In this document: positions 7,172-13,714 of the stretch, in pieces
Position numbering within the stretch: the first letter of the stretch is position 1
How the letters are laid out: each line of letters begins with the position of its first letter
Notes under the pieces: generated by a model
The model's input: the letters and a program-made list of their open reading frames with translations, nothing else
What the model was told of the DNA's origin: nothing
Database searches by the model: none
Made by a program: the position numbers and the translations under genes
Assembly (NCBI GenBank): GCA_012797095.1
Contig: JAAZPS010000104.1
Coordinates: 1 to 13,714, forward strand
DNA: 13,714 bases
Source of the DNA: Bacillota bacterium
GTDB lineage: Bacteria > Bacillota > Dethiobacteria > DTU022
Direction: 5' to 3'

Positions 7172-7933
7172 ATGGCTGATCTCACTCTCCGCAAACCGCT
7201 TGTTGGAATTACGGTCAATCGAGATTATCTCCGGGGGCGGTTCTGGCTGCCCCCGTCTTACTGTGCCCGGATAGAGGAGGCCGGGGCGCTGCCCCTGCTG
7301 CTTCCCCCCCTGCAGTCTGCTGCTGCTGCTCCCCTGCTCGATTCCCTGAGCGCCCTGTTGCTGAGCGGCGGTGGCGATATCGCTTCATTCTATTATGGAG
7401 AGGAGCCCGACCCGGCCCTGAATCAGGTTGATCCGGAGCGAGACGACTGGGAGATAGCGCTGGTCCGGGCGGCGCTGTCAAGGGGCCTGCCGATCCTGGG
7501 GATCTGCCGGGGGATGCAGCTGTTGAACGTTGCTCTCGGCGGAACCCTGCTCAATATTTCCGGCGGTCCGGGCCGGCTGCAGCACTACCAGAGATCGCCT
7601 CGTCGCTACCCTTTGCATACCGTGGAGATCTTGCCCCGGACCCGCCTGGCATCGATTCTGGGAGAAGGCCGGCTGGCGGTGAACAGCTTTCATCATCAGG
7701 CCCCCGCGGTTGTCGCCCCTCTTTTGAGAAAGGCGGCGCTGTCCCCGGACGGTGTGGTTGAAGCCTTGGAAAGCCCGGCGCACCATTTTCTTATCGGGGT
7801 GCAGTGGCACCCGGAAAGCCTGCAGCAGCCCTCGGCGAGGCTTCTTTTCAGCGCTCTCGTCGGCGCCGCTGTGAAGAGAGGGGAGCTCTTGACGGCACCA
7901 TCCGCCGGGGTTGAACTATCCGGGCCGCTGTAA
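7172..7933 (+). CDS. Class I glutamine amidotransferase-like peptidase, C26 family (PuuD-like)
   Basis: A 253-residue hydrolase of the gamma-glutamyl peptide group; relatives cleave gamma-glutamyl-GABA or folyl-polyglutamate. The opening PLVGITVNRDYLRGRFWLPPSY and the oxyanion region LLLSGGGDI are typical. Cys112 in the nucleophile elbow GICRGMQLLNVALGG, His213 and Glu215 in QWHPES form the triad. NSFHHQA (171-177) is a further family motif. No synthetase domain is attached, so it acts alone. The ribosome site AGAAGGAG (7156-7163) precedes the ATG at 7172. It stands 109 bp after mazF and 119 bp before the cation transporter, with no polyamine genes nearby, so the substrate cannot be read from context. 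Family is firm; exact substrate is unknown. Confidence 0.92.
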   Translation: MADLTLRKPLVGITVNRDYLRGRFWLPPSYCARIEEAGALPLLLPPLQSAAAAPLLDSLSALLLSGGGDIASFYYGEEPDPALNQVDPERDDWEIALVRAALSRGLPILGICRGMQLLNVALGGTLLNISGGPGRLQHYQRSPRRYPLHTVEILPRTRLASILGEGRLAVNSFHHQAPAVVAPLLRKAALSPDGVVEALESPAHHFLIGVQWHPESLQQPSARLLFSALVGAAVKRGELLTAPSAGVELSGPL

Positions 7934-8052
7934 TATATTGTCTAGAAAGCGCAGCTTTCGGGGAGGTCGGGGCGGCTTGGGGCCGCCGGCGATGAGCACC
8001 GGATACGGCCAATCGGGAGAACGGGAACCATTCCGGGGGAGGGCGGCAGGTG

Positions 8053-8970
8053 ATGAAAAAACTTGATAGGGCGGTGATCAAAGCGCTGGCCGGCGGCAGG
8101 GATACGAGCCTGCCGCGGGAAAGGCTGCGCCTCGGTTATATCGCAGGCTGGGTCAGCATCACCGGCAATGCGGTGTTGGCTCTGCTTAAATTGATCATCG
8201 GTCTGACCTCCGGCAGCGCCTCCATGACGGCCAATGCTGTTCATACCGCTTCCGATATCGTCACTTCGGCGGTGGTGATCATCGGTTTCAAGATATCGAG
8301 CAAGGGGCCGGATCAAAAACATCCGCATGGACACGGACGCGTGGAATACCTGGTAGGGTTGGTGGTGGCGGTGGCTCTGATCGGGGTCGGCGGCGGCATT
8401 GTCTGGGATGCCTGCAGGCGCCTGGCCGGCGGGACCACCATGCAGCCCAGCCTGGCGGCGATCATCGTTGCGCTGGGCTCTGTCCTGATCAAGGAATTGA
8501 TGTACCGCTTTGCCGGAAACCTGGGCCGTCTGATCGAATCGGAGGCCTTGATCGCGGATGCCTGGCACCACCGCAGCGATGCCTTCACCTCACTTCTGGT
8601 CCTGGTGGCGGTGGGCGGCAGCTATTCCGGGATCGGCTGGATCGACCCCGTCGGCGCCTTTGTCGTCGCCGGATTTATTGTCCATACCGGTATTGAGATC
8701 GCTCGCCAGGCCTGCGATAAGCTCATCGGGACCACCCCTTCGGCCGATCTGCTCGGCTCCATTGAGAAAGAGACCCTCGCCGTCGAGGGGGTTCTCGACG
8801 TGCACGATCTTGAGGTGCACGATTACGGAGTCCACAAATCGGTGACACTGCATATCAAGGTGTCCGGCGGCGCCTCTTTTACCCGGGCACATCAGATCAC
8901 CCACCTGGTTCAGGAAAGGCTCGAAGAAAAATTCAACTGCCGGGTGATCGTCCACCCCGATCCCGAATGA
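8053..8970 (+). CDS. Cation diffusion facilitator (CDF) family transporter
   Basis: Membrane antiporter exporting divalent metals such as Zn, Fe or Mn in exchange for protons. The 305 residues contain about six hydrophobic segments between residues 28 and 215. Metal-site motifs are H64-x3-D68 in the second segment (NAVHTASDIV) and H172-x3-D176 in the fifth (DAWHHRSDAF). Both are HxxxD, which in this family favours zinc, though the metal is not certain. The loop motif HPHGHGRVEYL (90-100) is characteristic. The C-terminal cytoplasmic domain (233-305) carries several His (251, 256, 261, 301) and the ferredoxin-like pattern of CDF regulators. A GGGGGAGGG site (8036-8044) precedes the ATG at 8053; a GTG at 8050 is also in frame. 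The stop is only 5 bp before an inverted-repeat element. Confidence 0.94.
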   Translation: MKKLDRAVIKALAGGRDTSLPRERLRLGYIAGWVSITGNAVLALLKLIIGLTSGSASMTANAVHTASDIVTSAVVIIGFKISSKGPDQKHPHGHGRVEYLVGLVVAVALIGVGGGIVWDACRRLAGGTTMQPSLAAIIVALGSVLIKELMYRFAGNLGRLIESEALIADAWHHRSDAFTSLLVLVAVGGSYSGIGWIDPVGAFVVAGFIVHTGIEIARQACDKLIGTTPSADLLGSIEKETLAVEGVLDVHDLEVHDYGVHKSVTLHIKVSGGASFTRAHQITHLVQERLEEKFNCRVIVHPDPE

Positions 8971-8975
8971 GCCCC

Positions 8976-9201
8976 GGGGTCAGGCTTGAATAATTTACTT
9001 GCAGAAAGTAGGGACAGTTTTTCAAAGCTGTCTATATTTGCTGTTATTAATCTGAAAGCGGAAGATATCGCTCCATACAGCTCAACAAAACAGGCCTGTT
9101 CCCTGGAAAACCACCGGGAGTAATAACTCAAGTTTGACCAGGCGGTCCGATTGATTATTGCCCGTCATTTCCCACCAATTCAACAATTCAAGCCTGACCC
9201 C
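8976..9201. mobile_element. 226-bp non-coding element with 16-bp terminal inverted repeats (MITE/REP-like)
   Basis: GGGGTCAGGCTTGAAT at 8976-8991 is repeated as its exact reverse complement at 9186-9201. The 194 bases between are distinctly richer in A and T than the neighbouring genes and contain no plausible gene. Just inside the right end, AATTCAA occurs twice in tandem (from 9178 and 9185). An internal short stem GACAG/CTGTC (around 9013-9032) surrounds a T-rich loop. Perfect ends, small size and absence of a transposase fit a miniature inverted-repeat element moved in trans. From memory, GGTCAGGCTTGAAT-type ends occur near REP-associated Y1 transposases; this is unverified. No target-site duplication is evident. 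It fills most of the gap between the CDF gene and gatC. Confidence 0.65.
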
Positions 9202-9217
9202 ACAGAATTCATGGCCC

Positions 9218-9246
9218 TTTAAAGATCAAGCGGCTTCATGTATAAT
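9218..9246 (+). promoter_or_regulatory. Sigma-A-type promoter of gatCAB
   Basis: A perfect TATAAT at 9241-9246 is preceded by TTTAAA (9218-9223, four of six bases of TTGACA) at exactly 17 bp. The predicted leader of about 71 nt before gatC shows no T-box antiterminator motif. It lies just outside the right end of the inverted-repeat element. Confidence 0.55.
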
Positions 9247-9323
9247 TTAGAAGAATATTTCTCTAACAGAGCGATCTGTGCCCCCCGGTTACGGTGGCGG
9301 GGAAGAACAGGAGGCGTTGATCA

Positions 9324-9641
9324 ATGACGGTCAAACAGGAAATTACGGAAAATGAACTGGACGAGCTTTGTGAGCTGGCCTGCCTCCATCTGGATGCTGC
9401 AGAGAAGAAGGCGATCGCCCGCCAGCTGAATACGGTTATCGCGCTGCTGGGCCAGATCCGGGAGGTGGATACCACCGGGATCGGGCCCGCCGTCCACCCG
9501 GTCGTGCTGCCGGTTCGCTTCCGGGAAGATCAGGTGGAGCCTTCCCTTCCCCGGGAGCAGGTCTTCAGCAATACGGTCCACCGCAGCGACTCCTACTTTC
9601 GCGTTCCCCGGATCGCCGGGGAGGAGTCCGGCGAGATTTAG
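9324..9641 (+). CDS. gatC: Asp/Glu-tRNA amidotransferase subunit C
   Basis: Small subunit of the GatCAB complex, which converts Glu-tRNA(Gln) to Gln-tRNA(Gln), and Asp-tRNA(Asn) to Asn-tRNA(Asn) where needed. It wraps around GatA and stabilises the GatA-GatB contact. At 105 residues it is slightly longer than the usual 95 or so. The N-terminal helical part (ELDELCELACLHLDAAEKKAIARQ, then LNTVIALLGQIREVDTTGI) and the closing motif SDSYFRVPRI are diagnostic. A strong AGGAGGCG ribosome site (9309-9316) precedes the ATG. It is first gene of the gatCAB operon, 39 bp before gatA. Confidence 0.96.
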   Translation: MTVKQEITENELDELCELACLHLDAAEKKAIARQLNTVIALLGQIREVDTTGIGPAVHPVVLPVRFREDQVEPSLPREQVFSNTVHRSDSYFRVPRIAGEESGEI

Positions 9642-9680
9642 CGCACGTACAAGCGGACCAACTACGAAAGGAGCGGTCTG

Positions 9681-11141
9681 ATGAAAATTTTCGAGATGTC
9701 TGCGCTGGAGCTGAGCCGGCTGCTGCAGAAAAAGGAAATCAGTGCAGTCGAGGTAACCCAAAATTTTGTCGAGCGCACTGCGGCGGTCGAGCCGCAGGTG
9801 CAGGCTTATATCACCCGCACCCCGGAAGCGGCCCTGGCCGCAGCGAGGGCGGTGGACGAAAAACGGGAACGGGGCGAGCCCCTTTCCCCCCTGGCGGGGA
9901 TTCCCCTGGCGGTCAAGGATAATATCTGCACCGGTGGGCTGCGGACCACCTGCGGATCCCGCTTTCTCGAGGAGTATATCCCTCCGGTAGATGCCGCTGT
10001 GGTGAAAAAAGCCAGGGATGCAGGGATGCCCCTTCTGGGCAAGACCAATCTTGATGAATTCGGGATGGGCTCTTCCACGGAAAACTCGGCGTTCTTCCCG
10101 ACACACAACCCCTGGGATCTGCAGCGGGTTCCCGGCGGCTCCAGCGGCGGCTCCGCTGCAGCCGTCGCCGCCGGGATGGCGCCGCTGGCCCTGGGCACCG
10201 ATACCGGCGGCTCGGTGCGTCAGCCGGCAGCTTTTTGCGGCCTGGTCGGTCTGCGGCCCACGTACGGACGGATCTCCCGGGCCGGGCTGGTTCCCCTGGC
10301 TTCATCGATGGATCAGGCCGGTCCGCTGGCGTTTACGGCAGCCGATTGCGCGCTGCTGCTGGGCCTGCTCGCCGGGGAGGATCGGGACGACCCGACCAGC
10401 TCTGCCGAACCTGTGGACGACTATCCTGCGACCCTGCCGGAAGGGGTCAAGGGGCTGCGGGTGGGTCTGCTGACAGAAAATGTGCCGCAGGATTTTGATC
10501 GGGAGATCATCGCTGCGGTGCAGCGGGCTGCTGCGGTGCTTGCTGAAAACGGGGCGGTGGTGGAAGATGCGGCCCTCCCCCGGATCCGCTCCAGCCTGGA
10601 AGTCTACCACCTGCTCTGCGCTGCCGAGAGCTCTTCCAGCCTGGGCCGTTTCGACGGACTCAGGTACGGCTGCAGCGAGCCGGGAGAAAATGTGAACGAG
10701 ATGTACAGCCGGGCGCGGGGGGAAGGTTTCGGTCCCGAGGTAAAACGGCGCCTCCTTCTGGGTACCTCCATTTTACGCGAGAACCGCTATGAACCCTTTT
10801 ACCGGCAGGCTCTGCGCGTGCGTGCCCTGATCCGTCGCGATTTTGAAGAGGCTTTGGCCCGCTTTGATCTGCTATTGGGGGCAGTGGCCCCGACAACTGC
10901 CTACCCTCTAGGCGAGAAGAAAGATGATCCTGTGGCCATGTACCATGCCGATATCTGCATCCTGCCCGGGCCCCTGGCCGGCGTTCCCGCTCTCTCCCTG
11001 CCCTGCGGGCTCAGTGCGGCCGGGCTGCCCATCGGGGTGCAGCTGACGGCGGCGCCCTTTCAGGAAGCGATCCTTTTCCGGGCGGCGCATCTTTTGGAGC
11101 AGGAACAGGGGCCGGCGCCGCTGCGGCCGCCTGCACTGTAG
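9681..11141 (+). CDS. gatA: Asp/Glu-tRNA amidotransferase subunit A
   Basis: Glutaminase subunit of GatCAB, releasing ammonia from glutamine for transfer to the aminoacyl-tRNA bound by GatB. The 486 residues are the standard length. The amidase-signature catalytic triad sits at the canonical numbers: Lys79 (PLAVKDNICT), cis-Ser154 (PGGSSGGSAAAVAAG) and Ser178 (TDTGGSVRQPA). Further family motifs include KTNLDEFGMGSSTENSAF and GLRPTYGRISRAGLVPLASS. The start follows GAAAGGAGCGG, a good ribosome site. It ends 14 bp before gatB, clearly the same operon. Nothing is truncated or unusual. Confidence 0.98.
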   Translation: MKIFEMSALELSRLLQKKEISAVEVTQNFVERTAAVEPQVQAYITRTPEAALAAARAVDEKRERGEPLSPLAGIPLAVKDNICTGGLRTTCGSRFLEEYIPPVDAAVVKKARDAGMPLLGKTNLDEFGMGSSTENSAFFPTHNPWDLQRVPGGSSGGSAAAVAAGMAPLALGTDTGGSVRQPAAFCGLVGLRPTYGRISRAGLVPLASSMDQAGPLAFTAADCALLLGLLAGEDRDDPTSSAEPVDDYPATLPEGVKGLRVGLLTENVPQDFDREIIAAVQRAAAVLAENGAVVEDAALPRIRSSLEVYHLLCAAESSSSLGRFDGLRYGCSEPGENVNEMYSRARGEGFGPEVKRRLLLGTSILRENRYEPFYRQALRVRALIRRDFEEALARFDLLLGAVAPTTAYPLGEKKDDPVAMYHADICILPGPLAGVPALSLPCGLSAAGLPIGVQLTAAPFQEAILFRAAHLLEQEQGPAPLRPPAL

Positions 11142-11148
11142 AAGGAGG
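11142..11148 (+). promoter_or_regulatory. Ribosome binding site deciding the gatB start
   Basis: AAGGAGG is 7 bases before the ATG at 11156. A TTG in the same frame at 11150 lies only one base after the site and is therefore rejected as the start. Confidence 0.85.
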
Positions 11149-11155
11149 TTTGCCC

Positions 11156-12592
11156 ATGAACTACGAAGCTGTTATCGGCCTGGAGATACATGTAGAGCTG
11201 CAGACCCGCTCCAAGATATTCTGTGGCTGCAGCACCGCTTTTGGAGACGAGCCCAACACAAACTGCTGTCCGGGATGCCTCGGATTACCCGGTTCCCTGC
11301 CGGTATTGAATCGGCGCGCCGTGGAGTTCGCCGTTATGGCGGCGCTGGCCCTGAACTGCCGGGTGCAGGAGAGAAGCATCTTTGCCCGGAAAAATTATTT
11401 TTATCCCGATCTGCCGAAGGCTTACCAGATCTCGCAGGACGACTTTCCCCTGGCCTGGGGGGGCTACCTGGAGGTCGACTTTCCCGAAGGGAGCCGCCGG
11501 ATCAACCTGCTGCGGGCTCATCTTGAAGAAGAGGCCGGCAAGCTGATCCACGCGGGAGACTCGATCATCAGCGCCGCCTACTCCCTGGTTGATTACAACC
11601 GGGCCGGGGTGCCCCTGCTGGAGATCGTCACCGAGCCGGAGATCCGCTCGGGCCGGGAGGCCCGGCTTTTCCTGGAGGAGCTGCGAACCCTGCTGCGTTA
11701 TACCGGCGTCTCCGATGTGAAGATGGAGGAGGGTTCATTGCGCTGCGACGCCAATATCTCCCTTCGACCGGTTGGCTCTTCAAAGCTGGGCGTCCGCACG
11801 GAGGTAAAGAACCTGAACTCTTTCCGGGCAGTGGAGCAGGCCCTCAATTACGAGGCCGAGCGGCAGGCCCGGATCCTGGACGAAGGCGGCGAGATCATTC
11901 AATGCACCTGCCACTGGGATGATAGCCGCAAGGCGACCGCAGTGATGCGGCTGAAAGAGGGGGCGGCGGATTACCGCTACTTCCCCGATCCGGATCTGCC
12001 GCCGCTTACGCTGGAGCGATCTGCCATCGAAGCGCTGAGGGATAAACTGCCGGAGCTGCCCCGGGAGAAGCGGCAGCGCCTTCAGGAGCGTTACGGACTG
12101 AATGCCGAAGAGGCGGCGATCATCGCCGCTACCCGCGAGATGGCCGCTTTTTTTGAGCAGGCCGCTGAAGACTACAGCGACCACCGCAATCTGGTCAACT
12201 GGGTGCAGGGAGATCTGATCTACCAGCTTCGCGAATCCGGAAAGGAGATCACTCAGCTCTCCCCGGTGCTGTTGATCGAGCTACTCGAGCTGCTCGATGG
12301 CGGCGAGATCAATCGTCCCGTGGCCAAGGAGCTTCTCGAGGAGATGGTCAAGAGCGGCGCCGCGCCGCGCAAACTGGTTCAGCAGCGGGGTCTGGGGAAG
12401 ATAGCGGATCGGGGAGAGCTGGCTCCGCTGGTGGAGCAGGTCATCGCCGAGAATCCCGCTGCCGCTGAAAACTACCGCAGCGGGAAAAAGAAAGCGCTCG
12501 CTTTTCTGGTCGGCAAGGTGATGGCCCTGACCAGGGGCCGGGCCGATCCGCAGGAGCTGAACCGCCTCTTCCAGGAGATCCTGAAAAAGTGA
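11156..12592 (+). CDS. gatB: Asp/Glu-tRNA amidotransferase subunit B
   Basis: tRNA-binding and kinase-like subunit of GatCAB: it activates the Glu/Asp on the mischarged tRNA with ATP and accepts ammonia from GatA. The 478 residues are full length. The opening YEAVIGLEIHVELQTRSKIFC is diagnostic. C23/C25 and C38/C41 (CGC and CCPGC) form the zinc knuckle. VDYNRAGVPLLEIVTEPEIRS, MEEGSLRCDANISLRP and DYRYFPDPDLPPL are the catalytic-cradle motifs. The C-terminal helical and YqeY-like tail (about 300-478) ends in GKVMALTRGRADPQELNRLF. It is last in the operon. No terminator is visible; the repeat region begins within about 30 bp. Confidence 0.98.
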   Translation: MNYEAVIGLEIHVELQTRSKIFCGCSTAFGDEPNTNCCPGCLGLPGSLPVLNRRAVEFAVMAALALNCRVQERSIFARKNYFYPDLPKAYQISQDDFPLAWGGYLEVDFPEGSRRINLLRAHLEEEAGKLIHAGDSIISAAYSLVDYNRAGVPLLEIVTEPEIRSGREARLFLEELRTLLRYTGVSDVKMEEGSLRCDANISLRPVGSSKLGVRTEVKNLNSFRAVEQALNYEAERQARILDEGGEIIQCTCHWDDSRKATAVMRLKEGAADYRYFPDPDLPPLTLERSAIEALRDKLPELPREKRQRLQERYGLNAEEAAIIAATREMAAFFEQAAEDYSDHRNLVNWVQGDLIYQLRESGKEITQLSPVLLIELLELLDGGEINRPVAKELLEEMVKSGAAPRKLVQQRGLGKIADRGELAPLVEQVIAENPAAAENYRSGKKKALAFLVGKVMALTRGRADPQELNRLFQEILKK

Positions 12593-12771
12593 CAGGGTGA
12601 GTTCCAAAAAGGGATGGTCCTTGTTGTCCCACAATAGCGGGCCACGGGCTCCTTCGCTTCGCCGTCAGCCCGGGATAACAGGTGGGAGATCATCCCCGGG
12701 ATTGCAGCGCCCGATCCAGCCGATGAGGCCAAGGGGAGGGCGCTTCTTGTTGCCCCGCCCTGACGGAGTGC

Positions 12772-12800
12772 GAGATCCTTCGCTGCGCTCAGGATGACAG
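12772..12800 (+). repeat. Dispersed extragenic module, forward copy (left boundary of the array)
   Basis: A 29-bp sequence beginning GAGATCCTTCGC and ending CTCAGGATGACAG. Its reverse complement, with two 2-bp insertions and one changed base, appears at 13168-13200, so the two copies face each other across the array. A sequence of this type (TGTCATCCTGAG... GAAGGATCTC) is, from memory, scattered between genes in many bacterial genomes. Confidence 0.75.
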
Positions 12801-12835
12801 AAAAGCGCTCAGGATGGTAGAAAAGTACCAGGGGC

Positions 12836-12958
12836 GATAGAAAAATGCTCAGGGTAGGAAAATACCAGGGGCGATAGAAAAATGCTCAGGGTAGGAAAAT
12901 ACCAGGGGCGATAGAAAAATGCTCAGGGTAGGAAAATACCAGGGCGATAGAAAAATGC
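12836..12958 (+). repeat. 37-bp tandem repeat, three full copies plus a partial
   Basis: Copies start at 12836, 12873, 12910 and 12946 (partial, to 12958). Copies 1 and 2 are identical; copy 3 differs only by loss of one G in the GGGGC run. A further partial copy (12820-12835) precedes them. Each unit is two related halves, the first GATAGAAAAATGCTCAGGG and the second containing TAGGAAAATACC. A 37-bp period is not a multiple of three and there are no unique spacers, so it is neither coding nor CRISPR. Near identity against degenerate surroundings implies recent expansion. Confidence 0.9.
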
Positions 12959-12992
12959 CCGGGATAAGAGATCGGTTACCCGGGATGACGGC

Positions 12993-13034
12993 AAAATGCT
13001 CGAGTCAGGAAAGCGGTTACCGGGATAACAGAAA
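12993..13034 (+). repeat. Higher-order direct repeat, copy 1
   Basis: A 42-bp segment starting AAAATGCTCG and containing GCGGTTACCGGGAT. It recurs at 13112-13153 with few substitutions (offset 119 bp). Confidence 0.8.
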
Positions 13035-13111
13035 TAGTGCTCGGAATAGCAGCAAGGTGTTTGGGATTGAGAAAGTGATTGCCCGGGCAGAAAAGTGCCC
13101 AGGATGACGAA

Positions 13112-13153
13112 AAAATGCTCGAAGCAAGAAAGCGGTTACCGGGATGGCAGAAA
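13112..13153 (+). repeat. Higher-order direct repeat, copy 2
   Basis: Second copy of the segment at 12993-13034. The similarity extends upstream through GGATGACG, so about 55 bp are shared. Confidence 0.8.
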
Positions 13154-13167
13154 GAGGGCGCAACCTC

Positions 13168-13200
13168 CTGTCATCCTGAGGGCGCAGCCCGAAGGAACTC
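13168..13200 (-). repeat. Dispersed extragenic module, inverted copy (right boundary of the array)
   Basis: Begins CTGTCATCCTGAGG and ends CGAAGGAACTC; read on the other strand it matches the 12772-12800 module apart from two GG/CC-type 2-bp insertions and one base. The insertions are complementary, so they extend its own internal stem (GGGCGCAGCCC). Confidence 0.75.
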
Positions 13201-13346
13201 TGTTTGTTCGCCCGGGAAGATCTGAAAAAACGGTGGGTGAAACAAGGGTATATCCCCCAACACTTAGCGAAGATTCTTCGTGCTGAACAGGAAAATAGCC
13301 GGTCAAAATAGAAATAACAGTCATCGGGCGGTGCATGAAAAACTGC

Positions 13347-13351
13347 GGAGG
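13347..13351 (+). promoter_or_regulatory. Ribosome binding site deciding the start of the last gene
   Basis: GGAGG lies 7 bases before the ATG at 13359. It is too close (1 base) to the in-frame ATG at 13353, and downstream of another at 13335. Confidence 0.65.
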
Positions 13352-13358
13352 CATGAAG

Positions 13359-13714
13359 ATGAACCGGTTCAAGTCGAGCACGATCCCTTTCTTTTATCTG
13401 ATGGCGCTCTGTTTATTTGCCCTGGCGCTTCCCGGAAGCGGAACCGGGGTCGAATCTGCTTCAGCTGCTTTCTCCGGGGAAAACTTCACCTTTCTGGGCG
13501 ATCTTTTTCCCGATCCGCTGCCGGCGGAGGAGCCGCCCACCGCAGTGGAGACAGCGGAGCCCGCAGTGGAGGTTGCAGCGGAGGAAAAGAAAGCAAAGGT
13601 GCACCCTGTTAAAAAGTTACCAACCACGCTGCCTGCTGTTTCGAAGCTGCCCACGGTCTATCCGCTGCCTGGTTCGACAATTTACACCTATGATAGTCTA
13701 ACCGCCGAGCTGCA
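13359..13714 (+). CDS. Secreted protein, N-terminal part (possible M14 metallopeptidase), cut by window end
   Basis: An open frame without stop runs to the end of the window (118 codons plus two bases). Residues 1-37 form a signal peptide: basic start (MNRFKSS), hydrophobic core (IPFFYLMALCLFALAL), then GSGTGVESASAA with an Ala-x-Ala-like cleavage site before FSG. There is no lipobox. A Pro/Glu/Ala-rich linker follows (DPLPAEEPPTAVETAEPAVE), then a Lys-rich stretch (about 75-85). The last visible residues, STIYTYDSLTAELQ, resemble the start of zinc carboxypeptidase (M14) domains, which commonly begin with Y-x-Y-(D/E)-x2-x3-(D/E)-L. That assignment is a guess from about 14 residues; the HxxE zinc motif would lie beyond the window. 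The start is set by GGAGG before 13359. Confidence 0.72.
   Translation, partial: MNRFKSSTIPFFYLMALCLFALALPGSGTGVESASAAFSGENFTFLGDLFPDPLPAEEPPTAVETAEPAVEVAAEEKKAKVHPVKKLPTTLPAVSKLPTVYPLPGSTIYTYDSLTAEL

Larger units (their letters stand above)
12620..13300. repeat. Hierarchical non-coding repeat array filling the gap after gatB
   Basis: This stretch has no credible gene; open frames in it are short, lack ribosome sites and are out of phase with the repeat period. It is built of about 20-bp degenerate units of the form CAGGATGACAGAAAAATGCT, roughly 16 of them from about 12790 to 13155. Copies of a longer module containing CCTTCGC(T/G)(T)CGC...CAGGATGACAG surround them at 12648, 12772, 13168 (inverted) and, much decayed, 13272. 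A 126-bp offset duplication lies at the left end (CTTGTTG(T/C)CCC at 12620 and 12746, CCTTCGC at 12651 and 12777). The pattern suggests repeated slippage or unequal exchange acting on a dispersed extragenic repeat. Confidence 0.8.

Noticed and set aside
7945..7987. Two hairpins (GAAAGC/GCTTTC and GGCGGC/GCCGCC) between the C26 and CDF genes as a terminator
   Set aside because: Neither is followed by a T run; they may be incidental in GC-rich DNA.
8910..9131. Minus-strand frame of 73 codons over the CDF end and the inverted-repeat element
   Set aside because: No ribosome site, no recognisable family, and it spans the element boundary.
9247..9323. T-box or riboswitch before gatCAB
   Set aside because: No T-box antiterminator core and no terminator hairpin with T run; the leader is only about 71 nt.
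12790..13155. CRISPR array
   Set aside because: The repeats are contiguous with no unique spacers, and most units are degenerate. There is no cas gene in the window.
12597..13286. Short + strand frames across the repeat region (for example 12919-13107 and 13095-13286)
   Set aside because: They lack ribosome sites, are composed of the repeat units, and the 37-bp period shifts the frame at each copy.

Overview
The window reads as a GC-rich, endospore-forming-type Firmicute, most likely a member of the Clostridia (Peptococcaceae, Moorella or Syntrophomonas-like). This is an inference. It rests on strong AAGGAGG-type ribosome sites, TTG and GTG starts, the Bacillus/Clostridium order alr then MazEF (EndoAI/EndoA), a gatCAB operon for indirect Gln-tRNA synthesis, and a cysteine-rich protein of spore-coat style. 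Nearly all genes are on the + strand; only the first is on the - strand.

Layout. (1) 67-1611, minus: a large uncharacterised protein with a predicted beta-propeller-like front half and a coiled-coil back half. Divergent from it at 1825-2568 is a 17-cysteine protein with an Asn/Gly tail, closed by a clear rho-independent terminator (2602-2626). (2) 2637-6309: a sigma-A-type promoter, then hom (homoserine dehydrogenase), thrB (homoserine kinase) and alr (alanine racemase). Threonine synthase, usually beside hom/thrB, is absent. (3) 6434-7062: mazE/mazF toxin-antitoxin pair with overlapping stop and start. (4) 7172-8970: a class I glutamine amidotransferase-like peptidase (C26) and a cation diffusion facilitator. 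(5) 8976-9201: a 226-bp non-coding element with perfect 16-bp terminal inverted repeats, directly behind the transporter stop codon. (6) 9218-12592: promoter, then gatC-gatA-gatB. (7) 12593-13352: about 760 bp with no gene, filled with a hierarchical repeat array. It has about 20-bp degenerate units, a locally homogenised 37-bp tandem, higher-order copies at 126 and 119 bp, and copies of a 29-33 bp palindromic-type module in both orientations. (8) 13359 to the window end: the start of a secreted protein, possibly an M14 metallopeptidase.

Functionally most of the window is housekeeping: aspartate-family amino acid synthesis, D-alanine for the cell wall, tRNA amidation and metal efflux. The less ordinary parts are the two uncharacterised proteins at the left, the inverted-repeat element, and the repeat array on the right. 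No complete novel multi-gene system is evident.
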